Assembly: GCA_003648575.1 (NCBI GenBank)
Contig: QMPN01000109.1
Location: 1-9,240, forward strand
Source of the DNA: Bacteroidota bacterium
GTDB lineage: Bacteria > Bacteroidota > Bacteroidia > Bacteroidales > B18-G4
Reading direction: 5' to 3'
Length of the DNA: 9,240 nucleotides
The notes beneath the pieces were generated by a model. The model was not told the DNA's origin, did no database searches, and saw only the letters and a list, made by a program, of their open reading frames with translations. Of the stretch, positions 1 to 6,678 are shown piece by piece (within the stretch, counting starts at the first letter, position 1; each line of letters begins with the position of its first letter). The position numbers and the translations under genes are program-made.

Positions 1-1287
1 AAACAGGAATACCTGCTTGAGATCTATGGCGTTTCGGGATTTGCATCGGAAAACTATGAATTTATAGGGGATAAGTACGATCGCATCTTGAATTACCATG
101 CCGCCCATGACATTGGCCATGCCCTGCAGAACCTGAACCTTGTAAAATGCACTGCCTTCGGGGTCTGGGATGAGAGATCATCAGATAGTTCGATGCTTAT
201 CGGGAGGAATTTTGATTTTTATGTAGGTGATGCCTTTGCAGTAAACAAGATCCTTGCATTTGTAAATCCTGAGCAGGGATATAAGTTCGCCAGTATCACC
301 TGGGGCGGAATGATAGGGGTCGTGTCCGGAATGAACGAAAAAGGCCTTACAGTTACCTTAAACTCTGCCAAATCCGACATCCCCTTCGGGGCATGTACAC
401 CGGTATCCATTATTGCACGGGAAATACTGCAGTATGCTTCGAATATCGAAGAGGCTATGGCAATTGCTTCCTCAAGAAAATCATTTGTATCGGAAAGTTT
501 TTTGATCGGCTCCGCCGAGGAGCATAAGGCTGTGGTTATCGAAAAATCAACTGATACTACACTGCTTTATGATCCTGGTATGGACCATATCATTTTAACC
601 AACCACTTTCAATCGGATTATTTTAAAAGTACTCCGCTGACAATTGAAAATATGGAAAATGAAACTTCCGTATACAGGCATGAAAGGGTACAGGAGCTGA
701 TCCAGGCAAAAGAAAGCTTTGATTATACTGATGCGGCCGAACTTCTTCGCAACCGGAAGGGAAAAGGCGGGAAAGACATCGGCCAGGGAAACGAAAAAGC
801 CGTAAACCAACTGATCGCCCATCACTCCATAATCTTCAAGCCTGAGCAAAAGCGTTTCTGGATCAGCACGCACCCATACCAGATGGGTTCATACATCTGT
901 TATGATCTCGACAGCATTTTTCGATATGCAAGCGATGTTGAACAGGAAAAAGTAATCGTACTAAATGATCTGAAGATCCCTTCTGCGACAGACTATACAA
1001 TTAATGATTTTAACCTTCTCAATATTTTTAGATACCAGGTTGATGAATTTAAAAAGCTCATTGCAGAAGGTGATTCCATACCTGATGAAGATGCAGTAAT
1101 CCCGCTTTTCATTATGACAAATCCCGAATTCTACTATACCTATGATCTCATTGGCCAGTACTACCAGGGAAAAGGAGATGCCGGCAATGCCGTGAAATAT
1201 TTTAAATTAGCCCTGTCAAAAGAGGTAGCTTCAGCGGACGAAAGAAAGAATATAGAAGAACGAATTCAGGAATGCTCAGATGAATAG
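1..1287 (+). CDS. C45-family Ntn-hydrolase / acyltransferase with TPR-like tail (5'-partial)
   Basis: The reading frame is open from base 1, so the true start lies upstream; the TTG at 88 is internal. The visible part is 428 residues. It resembles the acyl-CoA:6-aminopenicillanate acyltransferase / peptidase C45 family, Ntn-hydrolases that self-cleave to expose an N-terminal Cys and then hydrolyse or transfer acyl-amide groups. The probable nucleophile is visible residue C50 (codon 148-150) in CTAFGVWDE, followed by the family-typical GRNFDFY. It is preceded by HDIGHALQ. Further family-like segments are WGGMIGVVSGMNEKGL and the later LTNHF. The last 60 residues or so (YDLIGQYYQGKGDAGNAVKYF) look like one TPR repeat, an addition beyond the catalytic fold. 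The stop overlaps the next gene by 8 bases, suggesting translational coupling to an acyl-activating enzyme and hence a role in acyl transfer or amide hydrolysis in a biosynthetic pathway. The family call is fairly firm; the substrate is unknown. Confidence 0.82.
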   Translation, partial: KQEYLLEIYGVSGFASENYEFIGDKYDRILNYHAAHDIGHALQNLNLVKCTAFGVWDERSSDSSMLIGRNFDFYVGDAFAVNKILAFVNPEQGYKFASITWGGMIGVVSGMNEKGLTVTLNSAKSDIPFGACTPVSIIAREILQYASNIEEAMAIASSRKSFVSESFLIGSAEEHKAVVIEKSTDTTLLYDPGMDHIILTNHFQSDYFKSTPLTIENMENETSVYRHERVQELIQAKESFDYTDAAELLRNRKGKGGKDIGQGNEKAVNQLIAHHSIIFKPEQKRFWISTHPYQMGSYICYDLDSIFRYASDVEQEKVIVLNDLKIPSATDYTINDFNLLNIFRYQVDEFKKLIAEGDSIPDEDAVIPLFIMTNPEFYYTYDLIGQYYQGKGDAGNAVKYFKLALSKEVASADERKNIEERIQECSDE

Positions 1288-2590
1288 CAAGAACAAACAT
1301 ATCCCGGAAATAGAAACAAGGCCGCAGCAAGAGATTCGGGCTTTTCAGGACGAAAAGCTGAAAGACGTATTAGCTTATGCTGGCCGTAATTCTACATATT
1401 ATTCAAAGGTGTTCAATAATTTCGGGGTCAATATTAACAAGGTCAGCGGACTTGCCGACCTTCCTTCCCTTCCTGTAACAACTAAAGATGAGCTTCAGCG
1501 GTACAACGATGAGTTTATCTGCGTACCAGGGGAAAAGATCATCGACATGAACACCACCTCAGGCACCATGGGCGACCCTGTTACCTTCGCCATGACCGAT
1601 AAGGATCTCGACCGCCTGGCATATAACGAATACCTTTCTCTTTCCTGTGCCGGTGCTACGGAAAAAGACACGTTTCAGCTGATGACCACCATCGACCGTC
1701 GGTTTATGGCCGGGCTTGCATATTTCCTGGGTGCCCGCAAGCTGGGTGCAGGTATTATCCGTGTAGGGAATGGAATGCCCGAACTACAGTGGGACACTAT
1801 TCACCGCCTGAACCCAACTGCATTTATTGTGGTACCATCCTTTTTACTCAAGCTGATCGAATATGCTGAAGCCAACAATATCGATTACCGGAAAACGGAG
1901 GTAAGCAAAGCTGTTTGCATAGGGGAAACTCTTCGGAAACCTGATTTTTCCCTGACTACCCTTGGGGAAAAGATTCTTGAAAAGTGGGATATTGAACTGT
2001 ATTCTACCTATGCTTCTACCGAGATGAGCACTGCATTTACCGAATGCAAACATGCTGTGGGAGGGCATCAGCACCCGGAGTTGATCATTGTTGAGTTTCT
2101 GGATGACGATAACCAGCCCGTATCTGAAGGAGAGGCCGGGGAAGTCACCGTAACCACCCTGGGAGTAGAAGGCATGCCCCTGATCAGGTTCAAGACAGGT
2201 GATATCTGCCATCATTACACTGCTCCCTGTGCCTGTGGCAGAACCACCACACGGATAGGACCGGTGATCGGCCGGAAAAAACAGATGATCAAGTTTAAGG
2301 GAACCACCCTCTACCCACCTGCCCTTTTCGATATTCTCAACCACATCGATGAAGTTGAAAATTACGTGGTAGAGGTATTTACGAACGACCTTGGCACAGA
2401 TGAGATCCTGATCAGGGTAGGAAGCAAATTGTCTGGTGAAGCATTTTCGTCCAAACTCAAGGACCACTTTCGTGCAAAGCTGCGAGTGGCCCCATCCATA
2501 GTGTTTGATTCTGTAGAAAATATCGAGAAGATCCGCTTTCCGGAAGAAAATCGCAAAGCTGTCAATTTCATCGACAGGAGAACGCCCTAA
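1280..2590 (+). CDS. phenylacetate-CoA ligase-like adenylate-forming enzyme
   Basis: This 436-residue protein has the usual length of PaaK-type ligases, which activate an aryl or acyl carboxylate with ATP and pass it to CoA or a carrier. The ATP-binding loop is TTSGTMGDP (residues 92-100). The YxxTE-type core motif is YASTE (244-248), the ribose/adenylate-binding Asp lies in RFKTGD (303-308), and the hinge is GRKKQMIKFKG (331-341). A small C-terminal lid ends with FIDRR. A CACGR motif (317-321), with C310 nearby, matches the Cys-rich stretch seen in many PaaK relatives. The ATG at 1280 lies inside the end of the C45-family gene (ATGAATAG), with no strong Shine-Dalgarno sequence, so coupled translation is likely. 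The substrate cannot be read from sequence. Pairing with an Ntn-acyltransferase argues for a specialised pathway rather than phenylacetate catabolism, since no paa ring-oxidation genes are visible. The stop overlaps the stop of the facing gene. Confidence 0.88.
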   Translation: MNSKNKHIPEIETRPQQEIRAFQDEKLKDVLAYAGRNSTYYSKVFNNFGVNINKVSGLADLPSLPVTTKDELQRYNDEFICVPGEKIIDMNTTSGTMGDPVTFAMTDKDLDRLAYNEYLSLSCAGATEKDTFQLMTTIDRRFMAGLAYFLGARKLGAGIIRVGNGMPELQWDTIHRLNPTAFIVVPSFLLKLIEYAEANNIDYRKTEVSKAVCIGETLRKPDFSLTTLGEKILEKWDIELYSTYASTEMSTAFTECKHAVGGHQHPELIIVEFLDDDNQPVSEGEAGEVTVTTLGVEGMPLIRFKTGDICHHYTAPCACGRTTTRIGPVIGRKKQMIKFKGTTLYPPALFDILNHIDEVENYVVEVFTNDLGTDEILIRVGSKLSGEAFSSKLKDHFRAKLRVAPSIVFDSVENIEKIRFPEENRKAVNFIDRRTP

Positions 2591-5040
2591 TTGTTCACGC
2601 TCATACCAATTACAATGCCGGTACGTACATTACGGCCCGCTTCATATCCGGCCACAAAGTCGATACGGAATATGCTGAAGATATTTTCTATCCCGGCATT
2701 GACCTCAAAATAATTATTCTTGAATTCAGAGGTGAAATACCGAAAACCGGCCAGTGCTTTGATTTTTGCTTTTCTTACCAGGGGGATCTTGTTAAAGATA
2801 AAACCATTGAAATGATGTTCGGCATAAGCCTCCACGTAGCTTTTGTTGGTTGAATGATCATAATAATCGAGCAACTGGAAGGCATTCAGCCTGAACTTTC
2901 CAAAGATGGTTCTGTTCCCATTGTAATGATGGTAATCCATAAACTCCGTACCCCTGTTATTCAAGAATGTTCCATATAAACCTCTATACTGCAAGGTCCC
3001 AAAAGGACCGAATTTCTGGTTCCCCTCAATGGCGATCTTGAGCACGTCATAGTCCACATCGCTGCCAAGGAAGTTTGGGATCCCCTTGATATACGAAATC
3101 ACCAGGTCGGGATATTTTGAACCGATAACCGTTTTATCAGGTATCGACATATATTTTTGGAAGATCCTGATCCTTACAGCGGCATAGATCTTCAAGGATT
3201 TATTCCATGCAAAAGCCGGGCCTTCGTTATTGGGATTCTGTGGATCGTTGCTGGTAAACCTGTTTTTGCTGCTCTTCACCCAGGAATAGTTCGTACTGTT
3301 GAGCAGGGCTGTCCGGCCGGCATATTCAGCCCCCGCACTAAAATAGATCCCATTTGTAAGTTCAGAGAAATGAGAAATGTCAACCCAGCTTTTTTCATAC
3401 AATTTCATGTAGTTGTTCCCGTCAAGCAAGGTGTACAGGGTGTTTACAAATGGTGAGATGGGATCCATTGCATTGTACTGCACGGGTTTTATTCCTCCTG
3501 TGACCCTAATCCTGGCCGACTTATTCCTGTTATAATAATAGCTTGCCCGAAGGCCATATCCCCATCGATAATTCGAAATGCCATATGATACATCCTGGTT
3601 GATCCTCAGGCTATTCCCACTTGAAAAGACCTTAGAAAATCCTGTGCTCAGGTAAAAGTTCAGGCCCTGGACAGTATTAAAGTTCAGGCTGGTGATCGGG
3701 GAACCGATGCTGTAGCTCGTGCTGTCGTGTCTGCGGTAGTAACGGTACCCGCCAAGAAAGTCATTCCATTTGAATTTATTCCTTTTTCGGTCGAGAGAGT
3801 CCAGGTAATCCTTTGAACCTCTCAAGGTCTGAAGGCTATCCTCTTTGAAATAGTTTCGTCTTTCTTCATTTGTAAGTGGTATGGGCCGGCTTTCTTCCCA
3901 GTAAAGGGAGTCTTTTTCGTTGGCATCCTTATTTGCTTTTATGATCTCATTGCCAAAATACCTTCGTTCGAAGTCATTATTAAAAACATAATCGGTAAAC
4001 TGCGAATGAAAGATGCCATTGCCGGCAAATCGTTTTCCAAAGAAATTCACCGAGAAGTAAAATTGCAGACGCTGGGTAAGCTGCATCCAGGTAGTATCAT
4101 TAACAGGCACCATGGTCTTGGCGATCTTCACTGAATCGATAAAAGTCAGGTTTGCATCTTTACCCACCATCAGGTCGAAACTATGTATCCTCCATGAGTC
4201 CTCTATGATATAAATATATCCACCAAAGCTCGGGTCGATGCGTCGCCTGGGGATTACCTTGATCTTATTCACCATGTAATCCTCTTCATAATACGTTCCT
4301 TCCAGCCGGTAATTATAATAAAACATGGCATTGGATGCAATGGGTGAAATGAAGTCCCTTTCATCCATATCGACAGGGATCAGTACCTTATTATTATAAA
4401 AGTTCGACATGAAAAAGCTGATAAAATTGAAGCCATATCCCTGATCATTGCCACTCACCTTAGCCGAGATCATTTCTTCTTTAAACTTATCGGGCTGTTC
4501 GAAGCTGATGACAGATTCCGCCTCGGATAGGTATATAATACCAATGATGGAATCGCCTTTGGTGTTGAGTGAATCACCAAACATTTTATCGGGTGCTTCC
4601 GTTATCCTGAATATGCCCTTAGTATATGCCCCGCACATATAGTTTTCCACCTGCTGGAGATAATATTTCCGCTTTTTGATTGCATTCCTTATGATACGAT
4701 AGGCCGGGTCTTCAGCATCAGCAGAGATCACGACCTCATCCAGCGACACCTCCTCCTTCACCAAAATAATACTGAAGGAAAGAATTTCCTCTCCAATGGT
4801 AATACGCTCACGATGCTGTTTATACCCGATATACTGGAATACAAATTCGTGTTCCCCTTCGGGAACCGGAAGTTCAAAATAACCTTCAGGATTTGAAGCC
4901 GTGCCTATGGTAGTGCCCAGGATGTAAACACTGGCAAACGGAAGAGGCTCACCATCCTCATTGGTAATATAGCCGGTAATAAGGCCGGCATAGGAGGTGA
5001 AACTACAGGCAACTAATATTAGGATGATCCATATTCGCAT
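2587..5040 (-). CDS. DUF5686-family outer-membrane barrel protein with N-terminal CarboxypepD_reg domain
   Basis: This is an 817-residue protein. Residues 1-18 or so (MRIWIILILVACSFTSYA) are a Sec signal peptide. Residues 20-105 form a carboxypeptidase-regulatory-like beta-sandwich (GYITNEDGEPLPFASVYILG, then GYFELP and YIGYKQ), ending in a short DEVVISA segment. The segment from about 108, EDPAYRIIRNAIKKRKYY, then YMCGAYTKG, is the hallmark of DUF5686 proteins. The remainder, rich in Tyr, Asn and alternating hydrophobics, reads as beta strands up to the C-terminal GIVIGMSVNN, consistent with an outer-membrane barrel. No plug domain is evident, so it is not a typical TonB-dependent receptor. 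The role of the family is not established. The ATG at 5040 is the only Met before the signal peptide and sits directly after a strong promoter match. Its stop shares bases with the facing ligase gene. Confidence 0.85.
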   Translation of the reverse strand: MRIWIILILVACSFTSYAGLITGYITNEDGEPLPFASVYILGTTIGTASNPEGYFELPVPEGEHEFVFQYIGYKQHRERITIGEEILSFSIILVKEEVSLDEVVISADAEDPAYRIIRNAIKKRKYYLQQVENYMCGAYTKGIFRITEAPDKMFGDSLNTKGDSIIGIIYLSEAESVISFEQPDKFKEEMISAKVSGNDQGYGFNFISFFMSNFYNNKVLIPVDMDERDFISPIASNAMFYYNYRLEGTYYEEDYMVNKIKVIPRRRIDPSFGGYIYIIEDSWRIHSFDLMVGKDANLTFIDSVKIAKTMVPVNDTTWMQLTQRLQFYFSVNFFGKRFAGNGIFHSQFTDYVFNNDFERRYFGNEIIKANKDANEKDSLYWEESRPIPLTNEERRNYFKEDSLQTLRGSKDYLDSLDRKRNKFKWNDFLGGYRYYRRHDSTSYSIGSPITSLNFNTVQGLNFYLSTGFSKVFSSGNSLRINQDVSYGISNYRWGYGLRASYYYNRNKSARIRVTGGIKPVQYNAMDPISPFVNTLYTLLDGNNYMKLYEKSWVDISHFSELTNGIYFSAGAEYAGRTALLNSTNYSWVKSSKNRFTSNDPQNPNNEGPAFAWNKSLKIYAAVRIRIFQKYMSIPDKTVIGSKYPDLVISYIKGIPNFLGSDVDYDVLKIAIEGNQKFGPFGTLQYRGLYGTFLNNRGTEFMDYHHYNGNRTIFGKFRLNAFQLLDYYDHSTNKSYVEAYAEHHFNGFIFNKIPLVRKAKIKALAGFRYFTSEFKNNYFEVNAGIENIFSIFRIDFVAGYEAGRNVRTGIVIGMSVNN

Positions 5041-5045
5041 TCACA

Positions 5046-5077
5046 CAAAGCTAAGGCAATAATATGCCTATGGCAAA
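5046..5077 (-). promoter_or_regulatory. Bacteroidota-type promoter for the DUF5686 gene
   Basis: Read on the minus strand, TTTG (5077-5074), a 20-base spacer and TAGCTTTG (5053-5046) match the Bacteroidota housekeeping sigma consensus (TTTG, about 19-21 bases, TAnnTTTG) at every specified position. The start codon at 5040 follows only 5 bases after the box, so the predicted transcript would have almost no leader. The TAG of the -7 box is also the stop codon of the orphan sorting-domain frame. This is a sequence match only. Confidence 0.55.
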
Positions 5078-5272
5078 TGCTTTTGTGTTAAAAAGATATA
5101 ATCCTTGTTCGAAGCTGCTAACATTAATGCTGTTTAGCTGGTCATCGATGCGAAATTCGCCGATAAGTTGACCTGTAGCACTATAAATTACAGAAGTACC
5201 AAGTTCACAATTCTGAATGTACAGAATGTCCCTTGCAGGGTTAGGAAAAACTTCGTTAATTTGTAAGTAAAA
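5051..5272 (-). pseudogene. orphan T9SS type A C-terminal sorting domain (gene relic)
   Basis: The minus strand has a 73-codon open frame ending in TAG (5053-5051) and bounded upstream by TAA (5275-5273). Its translation contains EVFPNPARDILYIQN, then VIYSATGQLIGEF, then INVSSFEQGLYLF. This is the classic pattern of the Por secretion-system C-terminal sorting domain: a PNP(A/S) start, a central 'G' turn, and a GLY(Y/F/L) strand near the end. Such domains normally sit at the end of large secreted or surface proteins and direct them through the type IX secretion system. Here there is no ATG, GTG or TTG start suited to a full gene. The DNA where the passenger should lie is occupied by the oppositely oriented FISUMP gene, which begins at 5281. 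The best reading is a remnant left after deletion of the protein body. The very end (KAFAIGILLP) fits the family less well. It accounts for nearly all of the 240-base gap. Confidence 0.72.
5233..5263 (+). promoter_or_regulatory. possible promoter for the FISUMP gene
   Basis: TTG (5233-5235), a 20-base spacer and TTAATTTG (5256-5263) match the Bacteroidota TAnnTTTG box at all but one specified base. The FISUMP start codon at 5281 follows 17 bases later, after an A/T-rich leader without a Shine-Dalgarno site. The element lies within the orphan sorting-domain relic. A one-mismatch match in A/T-rich DNA could be chance. Confidence 0.32.
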
Positions 5273-5280
5273 TTATCCAT

Positions 5281-6063
5281 ATGATACGTTCAATCACTAT
5301 ATCATTGCTCTTCCTTTCGATTATCAGCAGCCATTTTTCCTTTGCTCAGAATTCCGATTTTATCATGGATGAAAGAGATGGAAATATTTATCTGGTTGCC
5401 AAATTCAATGCCACCTGGTGGATGTGTCAGAACCTGAAGTACAACATCAGTGAGGGTTCTGTTTGCTACGAAGCTGATGAGACCAACTGCATGCTCAAGG
5501 GTCGTTTGTATAGCCAGGAAGCAGCCATGGAAGCCTGTCCTGAAGGATATCACCTTCCCACTGATGAAGAATGGAAAGAACTTGAATCATACATTGGTAT
5601 GGATAAAGATGAACTCGACAAAAAATTTAACAGGAATACAGGCACCGTTGGAAAGTTTCTGCGAATGGGTGGCGGCCTGGGTTTCGATGCCGATTATATT
5701 GGTATGGTCAACCCAAAAGGAAATAGCTCCCATGCCGGAAGAAGGGCATATTTCTGGACATCATCGGCAGATGATAATGGCTTTGGGTGGATCCGCATCA
5801 TCGAGAAAACCAAAGACGGCGTTGAGAGGCAGGCTTACGATAAAAACAACAAACTTACCGTTCGTTGTGTAAAGGCCGGTGTAGCCAACCCTGTCACTGA
5901 AACAGAGGCTGCTCCCGCCATAAAGACTGAAGATGAAAAGGTGAAACCGAAGCAGCGTGATCCGAGCGAACGAAAGCAAGGTGAACGTAAACAGGGTGAA
6001 CGTAATCCTGAAGATCGAAAACGAAAACAGGAAAAACAAGGAAAAGAAAAGATCCCCGATTAG
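5281..6063 (+). CDS. secreted FISUMP-domain protein with charged repetitive tail
   Basis: This 260-residue protein begins with a signal peptide (1-22, cleavage probably at FSFA|QNSDF). Residues 27-199 form a Fibrobacter succinogenes major paralogous (FISUMP) domain. Its landmarks are WWMCQNLKY (46-54), the GRLYSQEAAMEACPEGYHLPTDEEW stretch around residues 74-98, FWTSS (158-162) and LTVRCVKAG (192-200). Five cysteines follow the signal peptide (C49, C62, C70, C86, C196), allowing disulfides outside the cytoplasm. FISUMP proteins are usually secreted or surface-anchored, and their biochemical role is unknown. The last 45 residues or so are almost all K, R, E, Q, D and P, with 5-residue repeats, and look disordered. 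There is no lipobox and no T9SS sorting domain, so the protein is probably periplasmic or released. It meets the lipoprotein gene stop to stop. Confidence 0.85.
   Translation: MIRSITISLLFLSIISSHFSFAQNSDFIMDERDGNIYLVAKFNATWWMCQNLKYNISEGSVCYEADETNCMLKGRLYSQEAAMEACPEGYHLPTDEEWKELESYIGMDKDELDKKFNRNTGTVGKFLRMGGGLGFDADYIGMVNPKGNSSHAGRRAYFWTSSADDNGFGWIRIIEKTKDGVERQAYDKNNKLTVRCVKAGVANPVTETEAAPAIKTEDEKVKPKQRDPSERKQGERKQGERNPEDRKRKQEKQGKEKIPD
5968..6012 (+). repeat. three 15-base tandem units in the FISUMP tail
   Basis: Three consecutive in-frame 15-base units encode ERKQG, ERKQG and ERNPE (residues 230-244). The first two units differ at only a few, mostly synonymous, positions; the third keeps only its 5' part. 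A degenerate continuation (DRKRKQEKQGKEK) follows. This looks like short-unit duplication that extended a charged tail. Confidence 0.6.
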
Positions 6064-6647
6064 ATTCTCAAAAATTCCACTGACACCTGGGCAACCTGGA
6101 AATTAATCCCGCCGCCGGGTAGGGGATCTCCTACAGGAATAGATGTATCATAGGGCATCGGAAGCGCAAGTATTTTTCCTGTGAGCATATTATTGCTGAG
6201 ATCAACATCACCAATACTTACCACAAAATCTGCCGGATTGGCGATACTCAGCTTCAGGATCGTATTGTTGCTTTTTGGCTCCCAGGTTCCCTGTTGTGCT
6301 TCATTACTTTCTCCCTGGCAAACATACCACGAAGTGTAATCAGACCTGAGTTGTAGGGCCGCATTGTCGGCATTGTCGCAGGGAGCTGCCCCAAGGAGGC
6401 CACCTCCAACAAAAATATATGCATCGTCGCCAGCATGGTAATGATTGGTATCCCCATTGACGATCACGGTAATGGGCTCGTCAAAAGTAGCATTGATAAA
6501 AGCATAGGTTCCAACCATTGGATTTACAGCGGGCGGTGTTTCCTGGTCTGGGCTGTCATCATCCTTCTTGCAGGCTGCGATTACGACAAGCGCTAATAAT
6601 ATGAAAGATATTCTTCTGATGATATTTGCAATTTTCCGTGTTTCCAT
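6060..6647 (-). CDS. small lipocalin-like lipoprotein, probably surface-exposed
   Basis: This 195-residue protein has a basic N terminus, a hydrophobic stretch and a lipobox VIAAC with lipid-accepting C26. The following KKDDDSPD resembles the lipoprotein export signal (a lysine plus acidic residues right after the Cys) that sends Bacteroidota lipoproteins to the cell surface. After a Pro-rich linker, VGTYAF, two cysteines (C90 and C110) about 20 residues apart, and QGTWEPKSNNTILKLSI resemble the layout of Bacteroidota lipocalin-like domains, in which a 'G.W' strand is followed by a strand reading like TLKL. This is a fold-level impression, and no enzymatic residues are recognised. Its stop overlaps that of the FISUMP gene by 4 bases. 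It lies 31 bases downstream of the NTPase fusion gene on the same strand, so it could be co-transcribed with that gene or use its own promoter. Confidence 0.75.
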   Translation of the reverse strand: METRKIANIIRRISFILLALVVIAACKKDDDSPDQETPPAVNPMVGTYAFINATFDEPITVIVNGDTNHYHAGDDAYIFVGGGLLGAAPCDNADNAALQLRSDYTSWYVCQGESNEAQQGTWEPKSNNTILKLSIANPADFVVSIGDVDLSNNMLTGKILALPMPYDTSIPVGDPLPGGGINFQVAQVSVEFLRI

Positions 6648-6659
6648 GATTTTTTTTTA

Positions 6660-6667
6660 CAAATTTA
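6660..6667 (-). promoter_or_regulatory. possible -7 box for the lipoprotein gene
   Basis: On the minus strand TAAATTTG matches the Bacteroidota TAnnTTTG box exactly. It ends 12 bases before the lipoprotein ATG (6647), and nine consecutive A residues lie between, as favoured in initiation regions of this phylum. No TTG is visible at the expected upstream distance, so this is half a promoter. It lies in the 31-base gap after the NTPase fusion gene and would let the lipoprotein be expressed separately. Confidence 0.35.
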
Positions 6668-6678
6668 CGATAAAGCCG

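Noticed and set aside
88..90. TTG as the start codon of the C45-family gene
   Set aside because: The frame is open back to base 1 and the residues before it (FIGDKYDRI) read as normal protein. The catalytic Cys lies only about 20 residues later, whereas the family has a longer propeptide.
595..873. 92-codon minus-strand open frame inside the C45-family gene
   Set aside because: It is antisense to a well-supported coding region and has no domain-like features.
1844..2467. 207-codon minus-strand open frame
   Set aside because: It lies wholly inside the PaaK-like ligase, whose motifs span the same DNA on the + strand. Its translation shows no recognisable domain or sensible start context.
5230..5240. 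Small hairpin CCCT-TGC-AGGG as a terminator
   Set aside because: A 4-bp stem without a T-run is too weak, and it falls on the PNPARD codons of the sorting-domain relic.
5450..5872. 140-codon + strand frame inside the FISUMP gene
   Set aside because: It is an out-of-frame shadow; the FISUMP frame carries the signal peptide and all family motifs.
6650..6658. Run of nine T residues as a terminator
   Set aside because: No GC-rich stem precedes it on the + strand. On the minus strand it is the A-rich leader just upstream of the lipoprotein start.
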